Origin: Caldilineales bacterium
Lineage (GTDB): Bacteria > Chloroflexota > Anaerolineae > J102
Direction: 5' to 3'
DNA: 64,000 nt
Assembly (NCBI GenBank): GCA_019695115.1
Contig: JAIBAP010000008.1
Location: forward strand, 56,960 to 120,959
This document shows positions 36,719 through 45,747 of the stretch, piece after piece (the first letter of the stretch is position 1; each line of letters opens with the position of its first letter). The notes under the pieces are model-generated. The model ran no database searches. It saw nothing but the letters and a program-made list of their open reading frames with translations, and was not told where the DNA came from. The position numbers and the translations under genes are program-made.

Positions 36719-38206
36719 CTACTTTACCACCTGAACGATGGCAGTGGCGTTGGCGTCGCGCAGCAGGGCATCGACGGCGGGGTTGATCTTGTCGAAGAAG
36801 AGGTTGGGGAACAGGCCGATGACGAAGAAGAGGAGGATGATGGGGATCAGGACCCACATCTCGCGACGGTTGAGGTCAGTCAGGGTCTTGTTCTTGGGGT
36901 TGTCGAGGGGGCCGTAGAGGAGGCCGCGCACGGCCGTGAGCAGATACCAGGCCGCCAGGATGACGCCGGCCGTGCCCAGGATGGCCCAGATCGGGTTGAC
37001 CTGGAAAGCGCCGAGCAGGATGGTGAACTCACCCACGAAGCCGTTCAGCCCCGGCAGGCCCACCGACGACATCACGACGACCAGGAAAAGGGCGCTGAAG
37101 ATGGGGATCTGCTTCCAGAGACCGCCGAATTCAGAGAGCAGGCGGGTGTGGCGGCGGTCGTAGATCATGCCGACCATGAGGAAGAGGGCGCCGGTGGAGA
37201 GACCGTGGTTGATGTTTTGCAGCACCGCGCCCGAGACGGCCTGTTGTGAAAGGCTGGCAATGCCGAGCATGACAAAGCCCAGGTGCGCGACCGAACTGTA
37301 GGCGACGAGCGATTTCACATCCTTCTGCACCAGGGCGACCAGAGCGCCGTAGAGGATGCCAATGATGGCCAGGACGGCCAGCCAGGGGGCGACGGTGGGG
37401 AGGGCGTCGGGGAACAGGGGCAAGCAGAAGCGCAGGAAGCCGTAGGTGCCCATCTTTAGCAGCACCCCGGCCAGGATGACAGAGCCGGCCGTAGGGGCTT
37501 CGACGTGGGCATCGGGCAGCCAGGTGTGGAGTGGGAACAAGGGGACTTTGACGGCGAAGGCCAGGGAGAAGGCCAGCAAAGCCCAGAGTTGCAGGGTCGG
37601 GTCGAGGGTGGCGTCCTTGAGCTGGCTCCAGTCGAAGGCGCCGGTGTTCCAGTACAGCAGCAGGATGGCGACCAGCATCAGGGCTGACCCGGCCATGGTG
37701 AAGATGAAGAACTTGAGCGCGGCATAGACCCGGCGCCCACCGCCCCAACGCCCGATCAGGAAGTACATGGGGATGATGCTCAGTTCCCAAAAGACGAAGA
37801 AGAGGATGAGATCGAGCGAGAGAAACACGCCCAGCATCCCCACCTGTTGGAGCAGGAGCAAGGCCAGAAAAGCGCGCAGGTTCTGCTGGACGTTCTGCCA
37901 GGAAAAGAGGATGATGACCGGCCCCAGCAGCGTGGTGAGCAAGACCAGGAAGAGGCTGATGCCATCGACGCCCAGGTGATAGCTGACGTTGATCGTCGCC
38001 AGCCAGGTCAGATGCTCCTGGAACTGCATGCTGCCATCGTTCACCCAGGCCGCCAACAGACCCAAGGAGAGGATGAAATCGAGCAGGGCGACGGTCAGGG
38101 CGACGATCTTGGCGCGGCGATCATCGAAGATCACCAGCATCAAGAGCGCCCCCAGCAGTGGCAGCCAGAGGATGAGGGAGAGGAGGGGGATGGAGGTGAG
38201 ATCCAT
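36719..38206 (-). CDS. nuoM: NADH-quinone oxidoreductase subunit M
   Basis: A 495-residue antiporter-like subunit of complex I. Motifs: WELSIIPMYFLIGRWGGGRR (channel Glu), FAVKVPLFPLHTWLPDAHVE with the conserved Lys and the HTWLPDAH motif, GALVALVQKDVKSLVAYSSV and HLGFVMLGIASL. About 14 helices are present. It moves protons in step with electron transfer. ATG 38206 begins MDLTSIPLLSLI; the upstream open frame runs into a 7-bp array and a tandem duplication and is rejected. It lies between nuoL and nuoN. Confidence 0.96.
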   Translation of the reverse strand: MDLTSIPLLSLILWLPLLGALLMLVIFDDRRAKIVALTVALLDFILSLGLLAAWVNDGSMQFQEHLTWLATINVSYHLGVDGISLFLVLLTTLLGPVIILFSWQNVQQNLRAFLALLLLQQVGMLGVFLSLDLILFFVFWELSIIPMYFLIGRWGGGRRVYAALKFFIFTMAGSALMLVAILLLYWNTGAFDWSQLKDATLDPTLQLWALLAFSLAFAVKVPLFPLHTWLPDAHVEAPTAGSVILAGVLLKMGTYGFLRFCLPLFPDALPTVAPWLAVLAIIGILYGALVALVQKDVKSLVAYSSVAHLGFVMLGIASLSQQAVSGAVLQNINHGLSTGALFLMVGMIYDRRHTRLLSEFGGLWKQIPIFSALFLVVVMSSVGLPGLNGFVGEFTILLGAFQVNPIWAILGTAGVILAAWYLLTAVRGLLYGPLDNPKNKTLTDLNRREMWVLIPIILLFFVIGLFPNLFFDKINPAVDALLRDANATAIVQVVK

Positions 38207-38209
38207 GGG

Positions 38210-38250
38210 TGTGGTTCGTGTTGCGTGTTGCGTGTTGCGTGTTGCGTAGT
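38210..38250 (-). repeat. 7-bp array directly before nuoM
   Basis: GTGTTGC-type heptamers in register (38218-38248) begin 4 bases from the nuoM ATG. The sense strand reads ACGCAAC units and then ACGAACCACACCC before the ATG, with no ribosome site. Confidence 0.85.
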
Positions 38251-38288
38251 CGCTAGCCGGGTAATGAACTCCCACTCTGTCTTTCCGA

Positions 38289-38428
38289 GCGGGTCGATCT
38301 GGTGTTCTGTCGCTTCGATCAGCCAGCGAGGAATCCCCAAGGTGGAAGTTCATCAGCAGCGGGTCGATCTGGTGTTCTGTTGCTTCGATCAGCCAGCGAG
38401 GAATCCCCAAGGTGGAAGTTCATCAGCA
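38289..38428. repeat. 70-bp tandem duplication between nuoL and nuoM
   Basis: A 70-base unit containing GGGTCGATCTGGTGTTCTGT, GATCAGCCAGCGAGGAATCC and GGAAGTTCATCAGCAG occurs twice in a row (starts near 38289 and 38359), with a single C/T difference seen. The gap from 38251 to 38486 contains no gene. Confidence 0.9.
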
Positions 38429-38486
38429 GCGAAGCGAAACCACTACGCATCGATCACGCAAAGCCGTTAGGACGATCAACGAATAG

Positions 38487-40439
38487 TCATCGAAACAGGA
38501 AGAAGTAGCCGAGGAGGGCGACGACGCCGATGACGAGCGAGATGGCATACCAGCTGATGAGGCCGGTCTGCAGCCGAGCGGCCCCTGCCCCCACCATCGC
38601 CGTGGCCCGACCGAGGCCGTTGACGGCGCCGTCGATCACGGTTTGGTCGAAGAAGCGGAAGCAAAGCTGGGCAAAGGCTCGCAAAGGCCGCACGATCACG
38701 GCCATGTAGATCTCGTCGATCCAGTATTTGTGCTCCAGCACCGGCTGCAAGGGGCGCAGACCGCGCTGAACTGCCAGCGTCCAGCGGCTCTGGCGGATGT
38801 AGCGCAGGTAGGCCAGGAAGATGCCGAGGATGGCGATGAGGCCGGAGAGTCCGAGCAGCAGGAGTTCCAGGCTGGCTTCACCGTGCTCGGTATGGGGCAA
38901 AGTGGCGAAGACCGGTTCCAGCCAGGCAGTGAAGAGGTTGGGGAGGCCCAGCGCAGCCGGCAGGCCGAGGAATCCAGCAACGAGTGAGCCGGCCGCCAGG
39001 ATCCAGAGCGGGCCGGTCATCCCCCGCGGTTGTTCGTGGGCATGCTCGTATAGGTGCTGGTTGCGCGGCTGGCCGTGGAAGGCGCGGTAGACGGCGCGGA
39101 AGCTGTAGAAGGCGGTCATCAAGGCAGTGGCCAGGCCGATGAGGTACAACGGCATCGAGTGCTCGAAGGCCGAGAACAGGATGGCGTCCTTCGACCAGAA
39201 CCCGGCCAGGAGCGGGAATCCGGCCAGGGCGAGGGCGCCGATGAGGAATTGGAGGTAGGTCCGGGGCAGTTTGGCCTTCAATCCACCCATTTCGTCGATG
39301 TTGAGATGGCCGTGGAGGGCGTGCATGACCGAGCCGGCCGCCAGGAAGAGCAGGGCCTTGAAGAAGGCGTGTGTCATCAAGTGGAAGATGCCCGAGGCAT
39401 AGGCGCCCACCCCAACGGCCAGGAACATGTAACCGAGCTGCGAGATGGTGGAATAGGCCAATATCCGTTTGAGGTCGGTCTGGACGATGGCGATGGTGGC
39501 GGCGAAGAAGGCGGTGAGGGCGCCGATCCAGGCGACGATCTCCATCGTGGTGGGGGCCAGTTGGAACAGCGGGTGCGAGCGGGCGATCATGTAGACGCCG
39601 GCCGTGACCATGGTGGCGGCATGGATGAGGGCGGAGACGGGGGTGGGGCCTTCCATCGCATCGGGCAACCACACAAAGAGCGGGATTTGGGCCGATTTGC
39701 CGGTGGCGGCCAGGAGCAGGAGCAGGGTGATGCCGACGAAGACGGGCGCGTTCAGGGCCGAGATGGTGGCCGTCTGGGCGAAGATGCCGGTGAAGGCCAG
39801 GCTGCCGGCTTGTTTGCCGAAGAGGCTGAACAGCCAGAAGACGGCCAGGGCGAGACCGAAGTCGCCGATGCGGTTGACGATGAAGGCTTTTTTGCCGGCG
39901 TCGGCGGCGGCGGGGCGATGAAACCAGAAGCTGATGAGCAGGTACGAGGCCAGGCCCACGCCCTCCCAACCCAAATAGAGGAGCACATAGTTGTTGGCCA
40001 GCACCAGCACCAGCATCAGCAGGATGAAGAGGTTGACGTAGGTGAAAAAGCGGGCATAGCGACGCTCGTCGAGTGGCTGATGCTCGTCGTCCAACTTCAT
40101 GTAGCCGGCGGCATAGAGATGAATGACGAGGCCGACGCCGGTGACGACCAGAGCCATGATCGAGGAGAGTGGGTCGAGCAAGAGGGCGAAGTCCAGCCGC
40201 AGGTCGCCAATGTGAATCCACTGCCAGAAGAGGACTTCGAGGCTGCGTTCTTCGACCGGGCGCATGAACAGGCCGGCGAAGATGAGCACAGCCATGACGA
40301 AGGCGGCGGCCACGGCCAGGTTGGCGATGATGGCGGCGGCGCGCCGGCCCAGTCGCCGCCCGAAAAAGGCGTTGGTCAGCGCGCCCAGGGCGGGGAACAG
40401 GAGGATGAGGGCGGCGGAGATGCTCAGGTAGTCTTGCAT
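38487..40439 (-). CDS. nuoL: NADH-quinone oxidoreductase subunit L
   Basis: A 650-residue antiporter-like subunit, the largest membrane part of complex I, with the lateral helix at its C-terminal end. Motifs: YLGWEGVGLASYLLISFWFH (channel Glu), TGKSAQIPLFVWLPDAMEGP then TPVSALIHAATMVTAGVYM, and AIVQTDLKRILAYSTISQLG then YMFLAVGVG. About 16 helices. The start MQDYLSISAALILLFP is normal; the upstream sequence lacks a clear ribosome site. It is 25 bases downstream of nuoK. Confidence 0.97.
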   Translation of the reverse strand: MQDYLSISAALILLFPALGALTNAFFGRRLGRRAAAIIANLAVAAAFVMAVLIFAGLFMRPVEERSLEVLFWQWIHIGDLRLDFALLLDPLSSIMALVVTGVGLVIHLYAAGYMKLDDEHQPLDERRYARFFTYVNLFILLMLVLVLANNYVLLYLGWEGVGLASYLLISFWFHRPAAADAGKKAFIVNRIGDFGLALAVFWLFSLFGKQAGSLAFTGIFAQTATISALNAPVFVGITLLLLLAATGKSAQIPLFVWLPDAMEGPTPVSALIHAATMVTAGVYMIARSHPLFQLAPTTMEIVAWIGALTAFFAATIAIVQTDLKRILAYSTISQLGYMFLAVGVGAYASGIFHLMTHAFFKALLFLAAGSVMHALHGHLNIDEMGGLKAKLPRTYLQFLIGALALAGFPLLAGFWSKDAILFSAFEHSMPLYLIGLATALMTAFYSFRAVYRAFHGQPRNQHLYEHAHEQPRGMTGPLWILAAGSLVAGFLGLPAALGLPNLFTAWLEPVFATLPHTEHGEASLELLLLGLSGLIAILGIFLAYLRYIRQSRWTLAVQRGLRPLQPVLEHKYWIDEIYMAVIVRPLRAFAQLCFRFFDQTVIDGAVNGLGRATAMVGAGAARLQTGLISWYAISLVIGVVALLGYFFLFR

Positions 40440-40464
40440 GAGAAGGTCTCAGATCGCAGCAAAA

Positions 40465-40770
40465 TCAGCCTTGCAGCAGGTTGATCTCATCGACATTGGT
40501 GGTGTCTTTGTGCCGGACGATGGCCATGACGATGGCCAGCCCCACCGCCACCTCGACCGCGGCCACCGCCATGACGATGAAGACGAAGACCTGGCCGGTG
40601 AGATTGCCCCAGCGTTGGGCCAGCGCCAGCAGCGTGAGGTTGACGCTGTTGAGCATCATCTCGACGCACATGAAGATGACGAGGGCGTTACGCCGCACCA
40701 GCACGCCCAGGGCGCCGATGGTGAAGATGATAGCAGCAAGGAGGAGGTAGTAGGTGGTGGGAACCATCAT
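40465..40770 (-). CDS. nuoK: NADH-quinone oxidoreductase subunit K
   Basis: A 101-residue subunit with three membrane helices. The conserved membrane glutamates are visible in MCVEMMLNSVNLTLLAL and VAAVEVAVGLAIVMAIVRH, which form part of the proton path. The length is normal. A double Met start at 40770 or 40767 is possible. The 43-base gap to nuoJ holds a copy of the ACGACTAAAGTCGT repeat. Confidence 0.96.
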   Translation of the reverse strand: MMVPTTYYLLLAAIIFTIGALGVLVRRNALVIFMCVEMMLNSVNLTLLALAQRWGNLTGQVFVFIVMAVAAVEVAVGLAIVMAIVRHKDTTNVDEINLLQG

Positions 40771-40789
40771 GGTCTCTCTTATACTCTCG

Positions 40790-40828
40790 TAGTGACGACT
40801 TTAGTCGTTCTCCTTAGTCGTTCTTCCT
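40790..40828. repeat. ACGACTAAAGTCGT-type palindromic repeat at the nuoJ/nuoK junction
   Basis: CGTAGTGACGACTTTAGTCGT followed by TCTCCTTAGTCGTTCTTCC is the same family as the 75-bp units inside nuoEF (47483-47661). It contains the core palindrome ACGACTTTAGTCGT. The nuoJ stop codon (TAA in AACGACTAA) lies inside it, so the repeat supplies the end of nuoJ. Confidence 0.8.
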
Positions 40829-41320
40829 AAACCGCCGCGCCAACACCACCCCGCCCAACATACCAGCCAACAACAGGAGCGAGGCCAACTCGAACGGCAA
40901 CAAATAGGTGGTGTACAGGGCCTGGCCGACCGCCTGGACGCTGCCATCTTGGGGAGCGCCGGCGATGGGTGTATCCGGAGGCAGGTTACGGGCCACCCCC
41001 AGCAGCATTGCCAGCAAGAACAGCGCTACTAAAAAGAGCGCCAGCCAGCGCATGGTTTGCCGCAGCCCGCTGCGAATGTCGCCGATGTCGGCGCCGATGA
41101 GCATGACGACAAACAAGAAGAGGACGACAATCGCCCCGGCATAGACCGTGACCTGCACCAGGCCCAGAAATTGCGCCCCCAGCAGGATGTACATCACGGC
41201 GAAGACGGCGAAGTTGAGGAGCAGGAAGAGGGCGCTGTGCACGGCGTTGCGGCTGATGATGACGCCGATGGCGCCGACCAGGGCGACGAGGGCAAGCAGG
41301 GCGAACAGCAGGAGGGTCAT
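40814..41320 (-). CDS. nuoJ: NADH-quinone oxidoreductase subunit J
   Basis: A 168-residue membrane subunit with five helices. Motifs: AIGVIISRNAVHSALFLLLN and FLGLVQVTVYAGAIVVLFLF, which include the pi-bulge helix important for coupling. The C-terminus (VVLARRFRKND) ends inside a dispersed repeat that provides the stop. Its start follows a pyrimidine-rich tract and a 7-bp array, with no Shine-Dalgarno site. Confidence 0.95.
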   Translation of the reverse strand: MTLLLFALLALVALVGAIGVIISRNAVHSALFLLLNFAVFAVMYILLGAQFLGLVQVTVYAGAIVVLFLFVVMLIGADIGDIRSGLRQTMRWLALFLVALFLLAMLLGVARNLPPDTPIAGAPQDGSVQAVGQALYTTYLLPFELASLLLLAGMLGGVVLARRFRKND

Positions 41321-41334
41321 GGAGGAAGAGGGGG

Positions 41335-41482
41335 AGATTGGTTATTGGAGATTGGTTATTGGAGATTGGTTATTGGAGATTGGTTATTGGGGATTGGTTA
41401 TTGGGGATTGGTTATTGGAGATTGGTCTTCACGTCTCACGTTTCACGTCTCACGTCTCACGTTTCACGCTTCACGTTTCACG
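41335..41482 (-). repeat. Composite 7-bp array between nuoI and nuoJ
   Basis: TTGGAGA and TTGGTTA alternate for about twelve units (41338-41423) and pass without loss of register into TCACGTC/TCACGTT units (41430-41475). The gap is entirely repeat. On the nuoJ sense strand the near part is CCAATAA/CCAATCT and the far part CGTGAAA/CGTGAGA. Confidence 0.95.
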
Positions 41483-41484
41483 GC

Positions 41485-41961
41485 TCAGTCGATGCGGATG
41501 ATGGTGTTGGGGGCGGGCGGGTTCAGCAGGTCTTCTTTGACGAGGATGAAGTCGCGGCGGTTGTAGCTGGCCAGGTCGATGATGTGGCCGAGGACGACAG
41601 CCTCGACCGGACAGGCGGCCTCGCAATCGCCGCAAAAGATACAGCGCAGCAGATTGACTTCGTAGACGCTGGCGTGGCGTTCGCCGGGTGACACGGGGCT
41701 GGCCGGGTTGTTTTCGGCCGCCTCGACGTGAATGGCGCCGGTGGGGCAGGCGGCTTCGCACAGGCAGCAGCCGATACAGCGCTCCAGGCCGTTCTCGTAT
41801 TTGCGCAGTTCGTGGCGCCCACGAAAGCGCGGATAGACGGCCATCGGCTCGTTGGGATACTCGACCGTGCTCGGCGGCTCGGTGAACATCGTCTTGAGCG
41901 TCAAGCCCATGGCTTTGGCGATCTCGCGACCGCCTTCGAATACGTCTGTTAGACCGGACAT
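41485..41961 (-). CDS. nuoI: NADH-quinone oxidoreductase subunit I
   Basis: A 158-residue peripheral subunit carrying clusters N6a and N6b. The two ferredoxin motifs are [18 protein letters not shown] (about 60-77) and [19 protein letters not shown] (about 105-123). It passes electrons from NuoG to NuoB. The N-terminal amphipathic helix ([19 protein letters not shown]) anchors it to the membrane arm. The stop lies 2 bases after the array that precedes nuoJ. The start has a C-rich tract rather than a ribosome site. Confidence 0.97.
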   Translation of the reverse strand: MSGLTDVFEGGREIAKAMGLTLKTMFTEPPSTVEYPNEPMAVYPRFRGRHELRKYENGLERCIGCCLCEAACPTGAIHVEAAENNPASPVSPGERHASVYEVNLLRCIFCGDCEAACPVEAVVLGHIIDLASYNRRDFILVKEDLLNPPAPNTIIRID

Positions 41962-41974
41962 GGGGGTGGGGTGG

Positions 41975-42075
41975 GGTTCCGTGTTGCGTGTTTCGTGTTG
42001 CGTGGTGCGTTTTGGGCAACGTTCTTAAGGTGCGCCGCACTTCGAGCGACTTTACTCGCGAAGTGCGTCGCACCT
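41975..42075 (-). repeat. 7-bp array and GTGCGACGCACTT-type hairpin before nuoI
   Basis: TTGCGTG/TTTCGTG heptamers (41977-42010) lie next to the nuoI start. Beyond them is a hairpin with 17-base arms, AGGTGCGCCGCACTTCG (42028-42044) and CGAAGTGCGTCGCACCT (42059-42075), with one G-T type mismatch. The hairpin belongs to the family at 12565 and to the ends of the elements at 26662 and 59388. Confidence 0.85.
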
Positions 42076-42087
42076 CGAAGGTGCAAA

Positions 42088-43113
42088 TCAACTGACAAAA
42101 ACAACGATGACGGCCGTGATGACCAGGTAGGCGATAGAAATCGGGGTGAGGAATTTCCAGCAGAAGTGGAGGAGTTGGTCGTAGCGGATGCGCGGGAGGC
42201 TGGCGCGCACCCAGATGTAGAGGAACAGCAGGGCCATGATCTTGAGCACCAGCCAGCCGAAGCCGACGAGGGGGCCGTACCAGGTTCCGGGCGTGGCGAA
42301 GGGGCCGTGCCAGCCGCCAAAGAACAAGGTGGCCATGATGGCGCTGCCGTTGATCATGCCGATGTATTCGGCCATGAAGAAGAGGGCGAACTTGATGCCG
42401 CCATATTCGATCTGGAAGCCGGCTACCAGTTCGTTTTCGGTCTCAGGCAGGTCGAAGGGGCTGCGGTTGCTTTCGGCCAGCATGCAGATGAAGAAGATGG
42501 GGAAGGCCAGCCACAGCCAGAGCCACAACCACCAGGGGCGATCCTGGCCCAGCATTTCGGTCAGGTTCATGGTGCCCAGGTCGCGGCCGATGTTGGTGGT
42601 CAGGACGATGGAGACGAGCAGCAGACCGAGGGGCAGCTCGTAGCTGATCATCTGTGAAGCCGTGCGCAGCGCACCCAACAGCGAATAGTTGTTGTTACTG
42701 CTCCACCCGGCCAGGATGACGCCGTAGGTGGCGACGCTGGTGATGGCGGCAATGTAGAGCACGGCGACGTTGATTTCGGCGATATTGAGGCGGATCGTCT
42801 GGCCGAAGAGGGTGATGTCGGGGCCGATGGGGATGACGGCGAAGATGACCAGAGCCGGGATGAGGGCCAGGGCCGGGGCCAGCAGATACACCACCTTGTC
42901 CACATGGCTGGGGACGATCTCTTCCTTGAAGATGGCTTTGACGGCGTCGGCGATGGGCTGCAAGAGACCAAATGGCCCCGCTCGGTTGGGTCCCAAACGC
43001 GTGTGAAAGCGCGCCAACAGCTTGCGTTCGTAATAGGTCAGATACGCAAAGCCTGTGAGCAGGACGATGATGAGGATCAGGCTCTTGATGGCCGAGGCGA
43101 TGACGATGTTCAT
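42088..43113 (-). CDS. nuoH: NADH-quinone oxidoreductase subunit H
   Basis: A 341-residue membrane subunit with eight helices that forms much of the quinone chamber. Motifs: FHTRLGPNRAGPFGLLQPIA then DAVKAIFKEEIVP, SSNNNYSLLGALRTASQMIS (second conserved loop), ESNRSPFDLPETENELVAGF with the acidic quinone-site residues, and RASLPRIRYDQLLHFCWK. All parts are intact. It begins near a 7-bp hairpin array without a Shine-Dalgarno site. Confidence 0.97.
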   Translation of the reverse strand: MNIVIASAIKSLILIIVLLTGFAYLTYYERKLLARFHTRLGPNRAGPFGLLQPIADAVKAIFKEEIVPSHVDKVVYLLAPALALIPALVIFAVIPIGPDITLFGQTIRLNIAEINVAVLYIAAITSVATYGVILAGWSSNNNYSLLGALRTASQMISYELPLGLLLVSIVLTTNIGRDLGTMNLTEMLGQDRPWWLWLWLWLAFPIFFICMLAESNRSPFDLPETENELVAGFQIEYGGIKFALFFMAEYIGMINGSAIMATLFFGGWHGPFATPGTWYGPLVGFGWLVLKIMALLFLYIWVRASLPRIRYDQLLHFCWKFLTPISIAYLVITAVIVVFVS

Positions 43114-43121
43114 CGGATGGG

Positions 43122-43195
43122 GGTGGAGATTGGTTATTAGAGATTGGTTATTGGAGATTGGTTATTGACCAATAACCAATCTCCAATCTCCAATT
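43122..43195 (-). repeat. Hairpin of TTGGTTA/TTGGAGA heptamers between nuoG and nuoH
   Basis: Heptamers in register form a hairpin with perfect 18-base arms, 43150-43167 and 43170-43187, around a 2-base loop. It fills the 87-base gap, with the CCAATAA/CCAATCT arm nearest the nuoH start on the sense strand. Confidence 0.95.
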
Positions 43196-43200
43196 ACTAA

Positions 43201-45717
43201 TTACGCTTTATGAATCGAAACGTCTGTTCTTGGGCCAAAGCGGTCGAAAAGGCTGCCGACAGGGGCGGAGGCGAGGGAGTAGGGGATGAAGACCGTGCCC
43301 GGTTTGAGGCTGGGGTCGAGGTGGATGGCGATCTCGATGCCGCCGGCCGGGGAGCGGACGGCCGCCCGGTCGCCCTCGCTCAAGCCGAGTGCAGCGGCAT
43401 CCGTGGGGTGCAGGCTGGCGGCCTTGACGCCAAGCCCGGCCATCTGCGGGGTGGCGGCGAAGACCGTGCCGTCGTCCCACAGTTGGTTGCCGGTGACGAG
43501 CGCCAAGGGGAAATCGGCGTCGGTCGGGTGAGGATCGATGCTCTCGCGAGACTGCAACCCGCTCTCCTCCGGCGTCCACGGCGCCTGCTGCCCCTGATCG
43601 CCCAGGCTTTCCCAAGTCATGCCCGCATACTGCGGCACGGCCTGCGCGATCTCAGCGAAGACCGCCTCGACCGAGGTCGTGTCCCAGGCGGCCGTCTGGC
43701 CGGCGGCATAGAGCCGGGCGATGTGCATGAGGATGTTCCAGTCGGCGACTGCTTTGCCCACGGGACGCACAGCCTGGGGCGCGGCCTGCACCCGGCGCTC
43801 GGTGTTGGTGAAGGTGCCGGCGCTTTCGGCATAGGAAGCGGCGGGCAACACCACATCGGCCAGCTTTGCCGTCTCGGTGAGGAAAAGGTCTTGCACGACC
43901 AGGAAATCGAGCGCCTTCAGGGCGACGGCGTCGGCAGGCTTCTCGCTGGCCGGGTCAGCGCCCATGATGTAAAGCGCCTTCAGGCTGCGATTTCGCGCCG
44001 CGGTCATCATGCCGCCAAAGCTCAGACCTGGTTCGGCGGGTAGCTTCGTCCGCCAAAGTGCCTCCAAGTGGGCGCGGGCTTCCGGGTCGGAGAGGGGCCG
44101 TCGTCCTGGCAAACGGTCGGGCAGCAGGCCGACATCGCCCGCGCCCTGGGCATTGGCCTGGCTGTGCAAGAAGCCCAACCGCTCGCCATGCCCGGCCGCC
44201 GCCGCCCAATTGCTGATGGCGGCCACAATGCCCCGGCTGCCATAGCCCCAGGCAAAGTCGGTCCCGTAGACGATGAAAGGTCGTTGGGCCTGAGCCAGAA
44301 GACGGGCGGCTTCGGCGATGGCGGCGGGGTCGAAGCCGGGTAGCTCGGCCTCGGCCAACCAGTCGGGGATGGCTTCGTCGCGCCCAGCCAGCGTCGCCCG
44401 CGTGAGGGCGTCGAACAGCGCCGCTTCCTGGCCGGGCGCGGGCTGGAGGAAGACGCCGGCGTAGCGGGTCAGTTCGATGGCGCGCGGGTGGACGACGACC
44501 ACCTTCGCTCCCCCGCGCTTCGCCGCCCGCTTGAGGAAGGTGGCCAGTACCGGCGCTTCTTCCGAGGGGTCGCAGCCCATCAGCACGATGAGGTCGGCTT
44601 CTTTGGCCGCGGCCAGCGAGGGCAGACCGCCGGGAACGGCGTGCAAGGCTGCGCCTTCGCGGAAATCGAGGTTGTTCGTGCCCACCAGCGCCCGCATGAA
44701 TTTGCCCAGCAGATAATTGGCTTCGTTCGCGACTTTGGCCGAGCCGATGGCGCCGACCGAGGCCGGCCCGTGTTTGTGGGCGATGCGTTTGAGTTCGGCG
44801 GCGATGCGCTGGATGGCTTCTTGCCAGCTCACCGGCTGCAACTTGCCGTCCACCCGCATCAGCGGCTGGGTCAGGCGGTCGGGATGGGAGGTGACGCCAG
44901 TGGCAAAGCGGCCTTTGTCGCAGATCCATTCGTCATTGACGGCCATATTTTCGCGGCCCACGTGCCGGCGCACCAGGTTGTCGCGCACGTCGATGCGCAG
45001 GTTGCAGCCCTGGGCGCAGTGCGTGCAGATGGAATCAGTGCGCTCAAGCTCCCAGGGGCGATAGCCGAAGCGCGCCACGCGGTTGGTGAGGGCGCCGACC
45101 GGACAGAGGTCGATGATCGAGCCGCTGGTGTAGGCGTCCAGCTCGGCGCCGGGGAATTTGTCGATGACGGTCTCGCCCCCGCGGTGGAAAAGCCCCAGCT
45201 GCGGTTTGTCCTCCCATTCTTGCAGATAGCGGATGCAGCGCCAGCAGACGATGCAGCGTTCCTGGTCGAGCAGAACCAGGTCGCTGAGAGGGTAGTTCTT
45301 AGCTTTGTGGGTCTTGACTTCCCAGAAATGCGATTTGCCCGGCCCGTGCTCCAGGGTGTGGTTTTGCAGCGGGCACTCGCCGCCCTTGTCGCAGATGGGG
45401 CAGTCGAGGGGGTGGTTGATCAGGATCAGTTCCAGCGTGCCCTGGCGGGCGTCGATGGCTTTGGGCGAGCTGTAATGATAGACGCCGCCCGGCGCCACCG
45501 GCGTGGTGCAGGCCGTGATCAGCGCCCGCCCGCGCGGGCCTTCGGCTTCGACCAGGCACATGCGGCAGGCGCCCAAGGGGTCGAGCTTGGGGTGCGAGCA
45601 GAAGACGGGGATATCGATGCCGGCGCGGGCCGCGGCCTCGGTCAGCAACTCGCCTTTCTGGGCCTGGATTTCTTTGCCGTCGATGGTGATGGTGATCGGC
45701 TGCGAGGGATCGGTCAT
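43201..45717 (-). CDS. nuoG: NADH-quinone oxidoreductase subunit G
   Basis: An 838-residue subunit carrying several iron-sulfur clusters. The N-terminal [2Fe-2S] domain has PVFCSHPKLDPLGACRMC, then the His/Cys motif NHPLDCPICDKGGECPLQ (N5), CIVCWRCIRYLQEW with a later CPVGAL (N4), and CTHCAQGCNLRIDV with a final Cys in WICDKGRF, which would hold the extra N7 cluster. The long C-terminal part is molybdopterin-oxidoreductase-like without molybdenum, as usual in NuoG. It links NuoF to NuoI. The gene lies after a BrnT remnant and BrnA. Confidence 0.96.
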   Translation of the reverse strand: MTDPSQPITITIDGKEIQAQKGELLTEAAARAGIDIPVFCSHPKLDPLGACRMCLVEAEGPRGRALITACTTPVAPGGVYHYSSPKAIDARQGTLELILINHPLDCPICDKGGECPLQNHTLEHGPGKSHFWEVKTHKAKNYPLSDLVLLDQERCIVCWRCIRYLQEWEDKPQLGLFHRGGETVIDKFPGAELDAYTSGSIIDLCPVGALTNRVARFGYRPWELERTDSICTHCAQGCNLRIDVRDNLVRRHVGRENMAVNDEWICDKGRFATGVTSHPDRLTQPLMRVDGKLQPVSWQEAIQRIAAELKRIAHKHGPASVGAIGSAKVANEANYLLGKFMRALVGTNNLDFREGAALHAVPGGLPSLAAAKEADLIVLMGCDPSEEAPVLATFLKRAAKRGGAKVVVVHPRAIELTRYAGVFLQPAPGQEAALFDALTRATLAGRDEAIPDWLAEAELPGFDPAAIAEAARLLAQAQRPFIVYGTDFAWGYGSRGIVAAISNWAAAAGHGERLGFLHSQANAQGAGDVGLLPDRLPGRRPLSDPEARAHLEALWRTKLPAEPGLSFGGMMTAARNRSLKALYIMGADPASEKPADAVALKALDFLVVQDLFLTETAKLADVVLPAASYAESAGTFTNTERRVQAAPQAVRPVGKAVADWNILMHIARLYAAGQTAAWDTTSVEAVFAEIAQAVPQYAGMTWESLGDQGQQAPWTPEESGLQSRESIDPHPTDADFPLALVTGNQLWDDGTVFAATPQMAGLGVKAASLHPTDAAALGLSEGDRAAVRSPAGGIEIAIHLDPSLKPGTVFIPYSLASAPVGSLFDRFGPRTDVSIHKA

Positions 45718-45747
45718 GGAACTGGGAAACGGTGGGCGGTGAAATGA

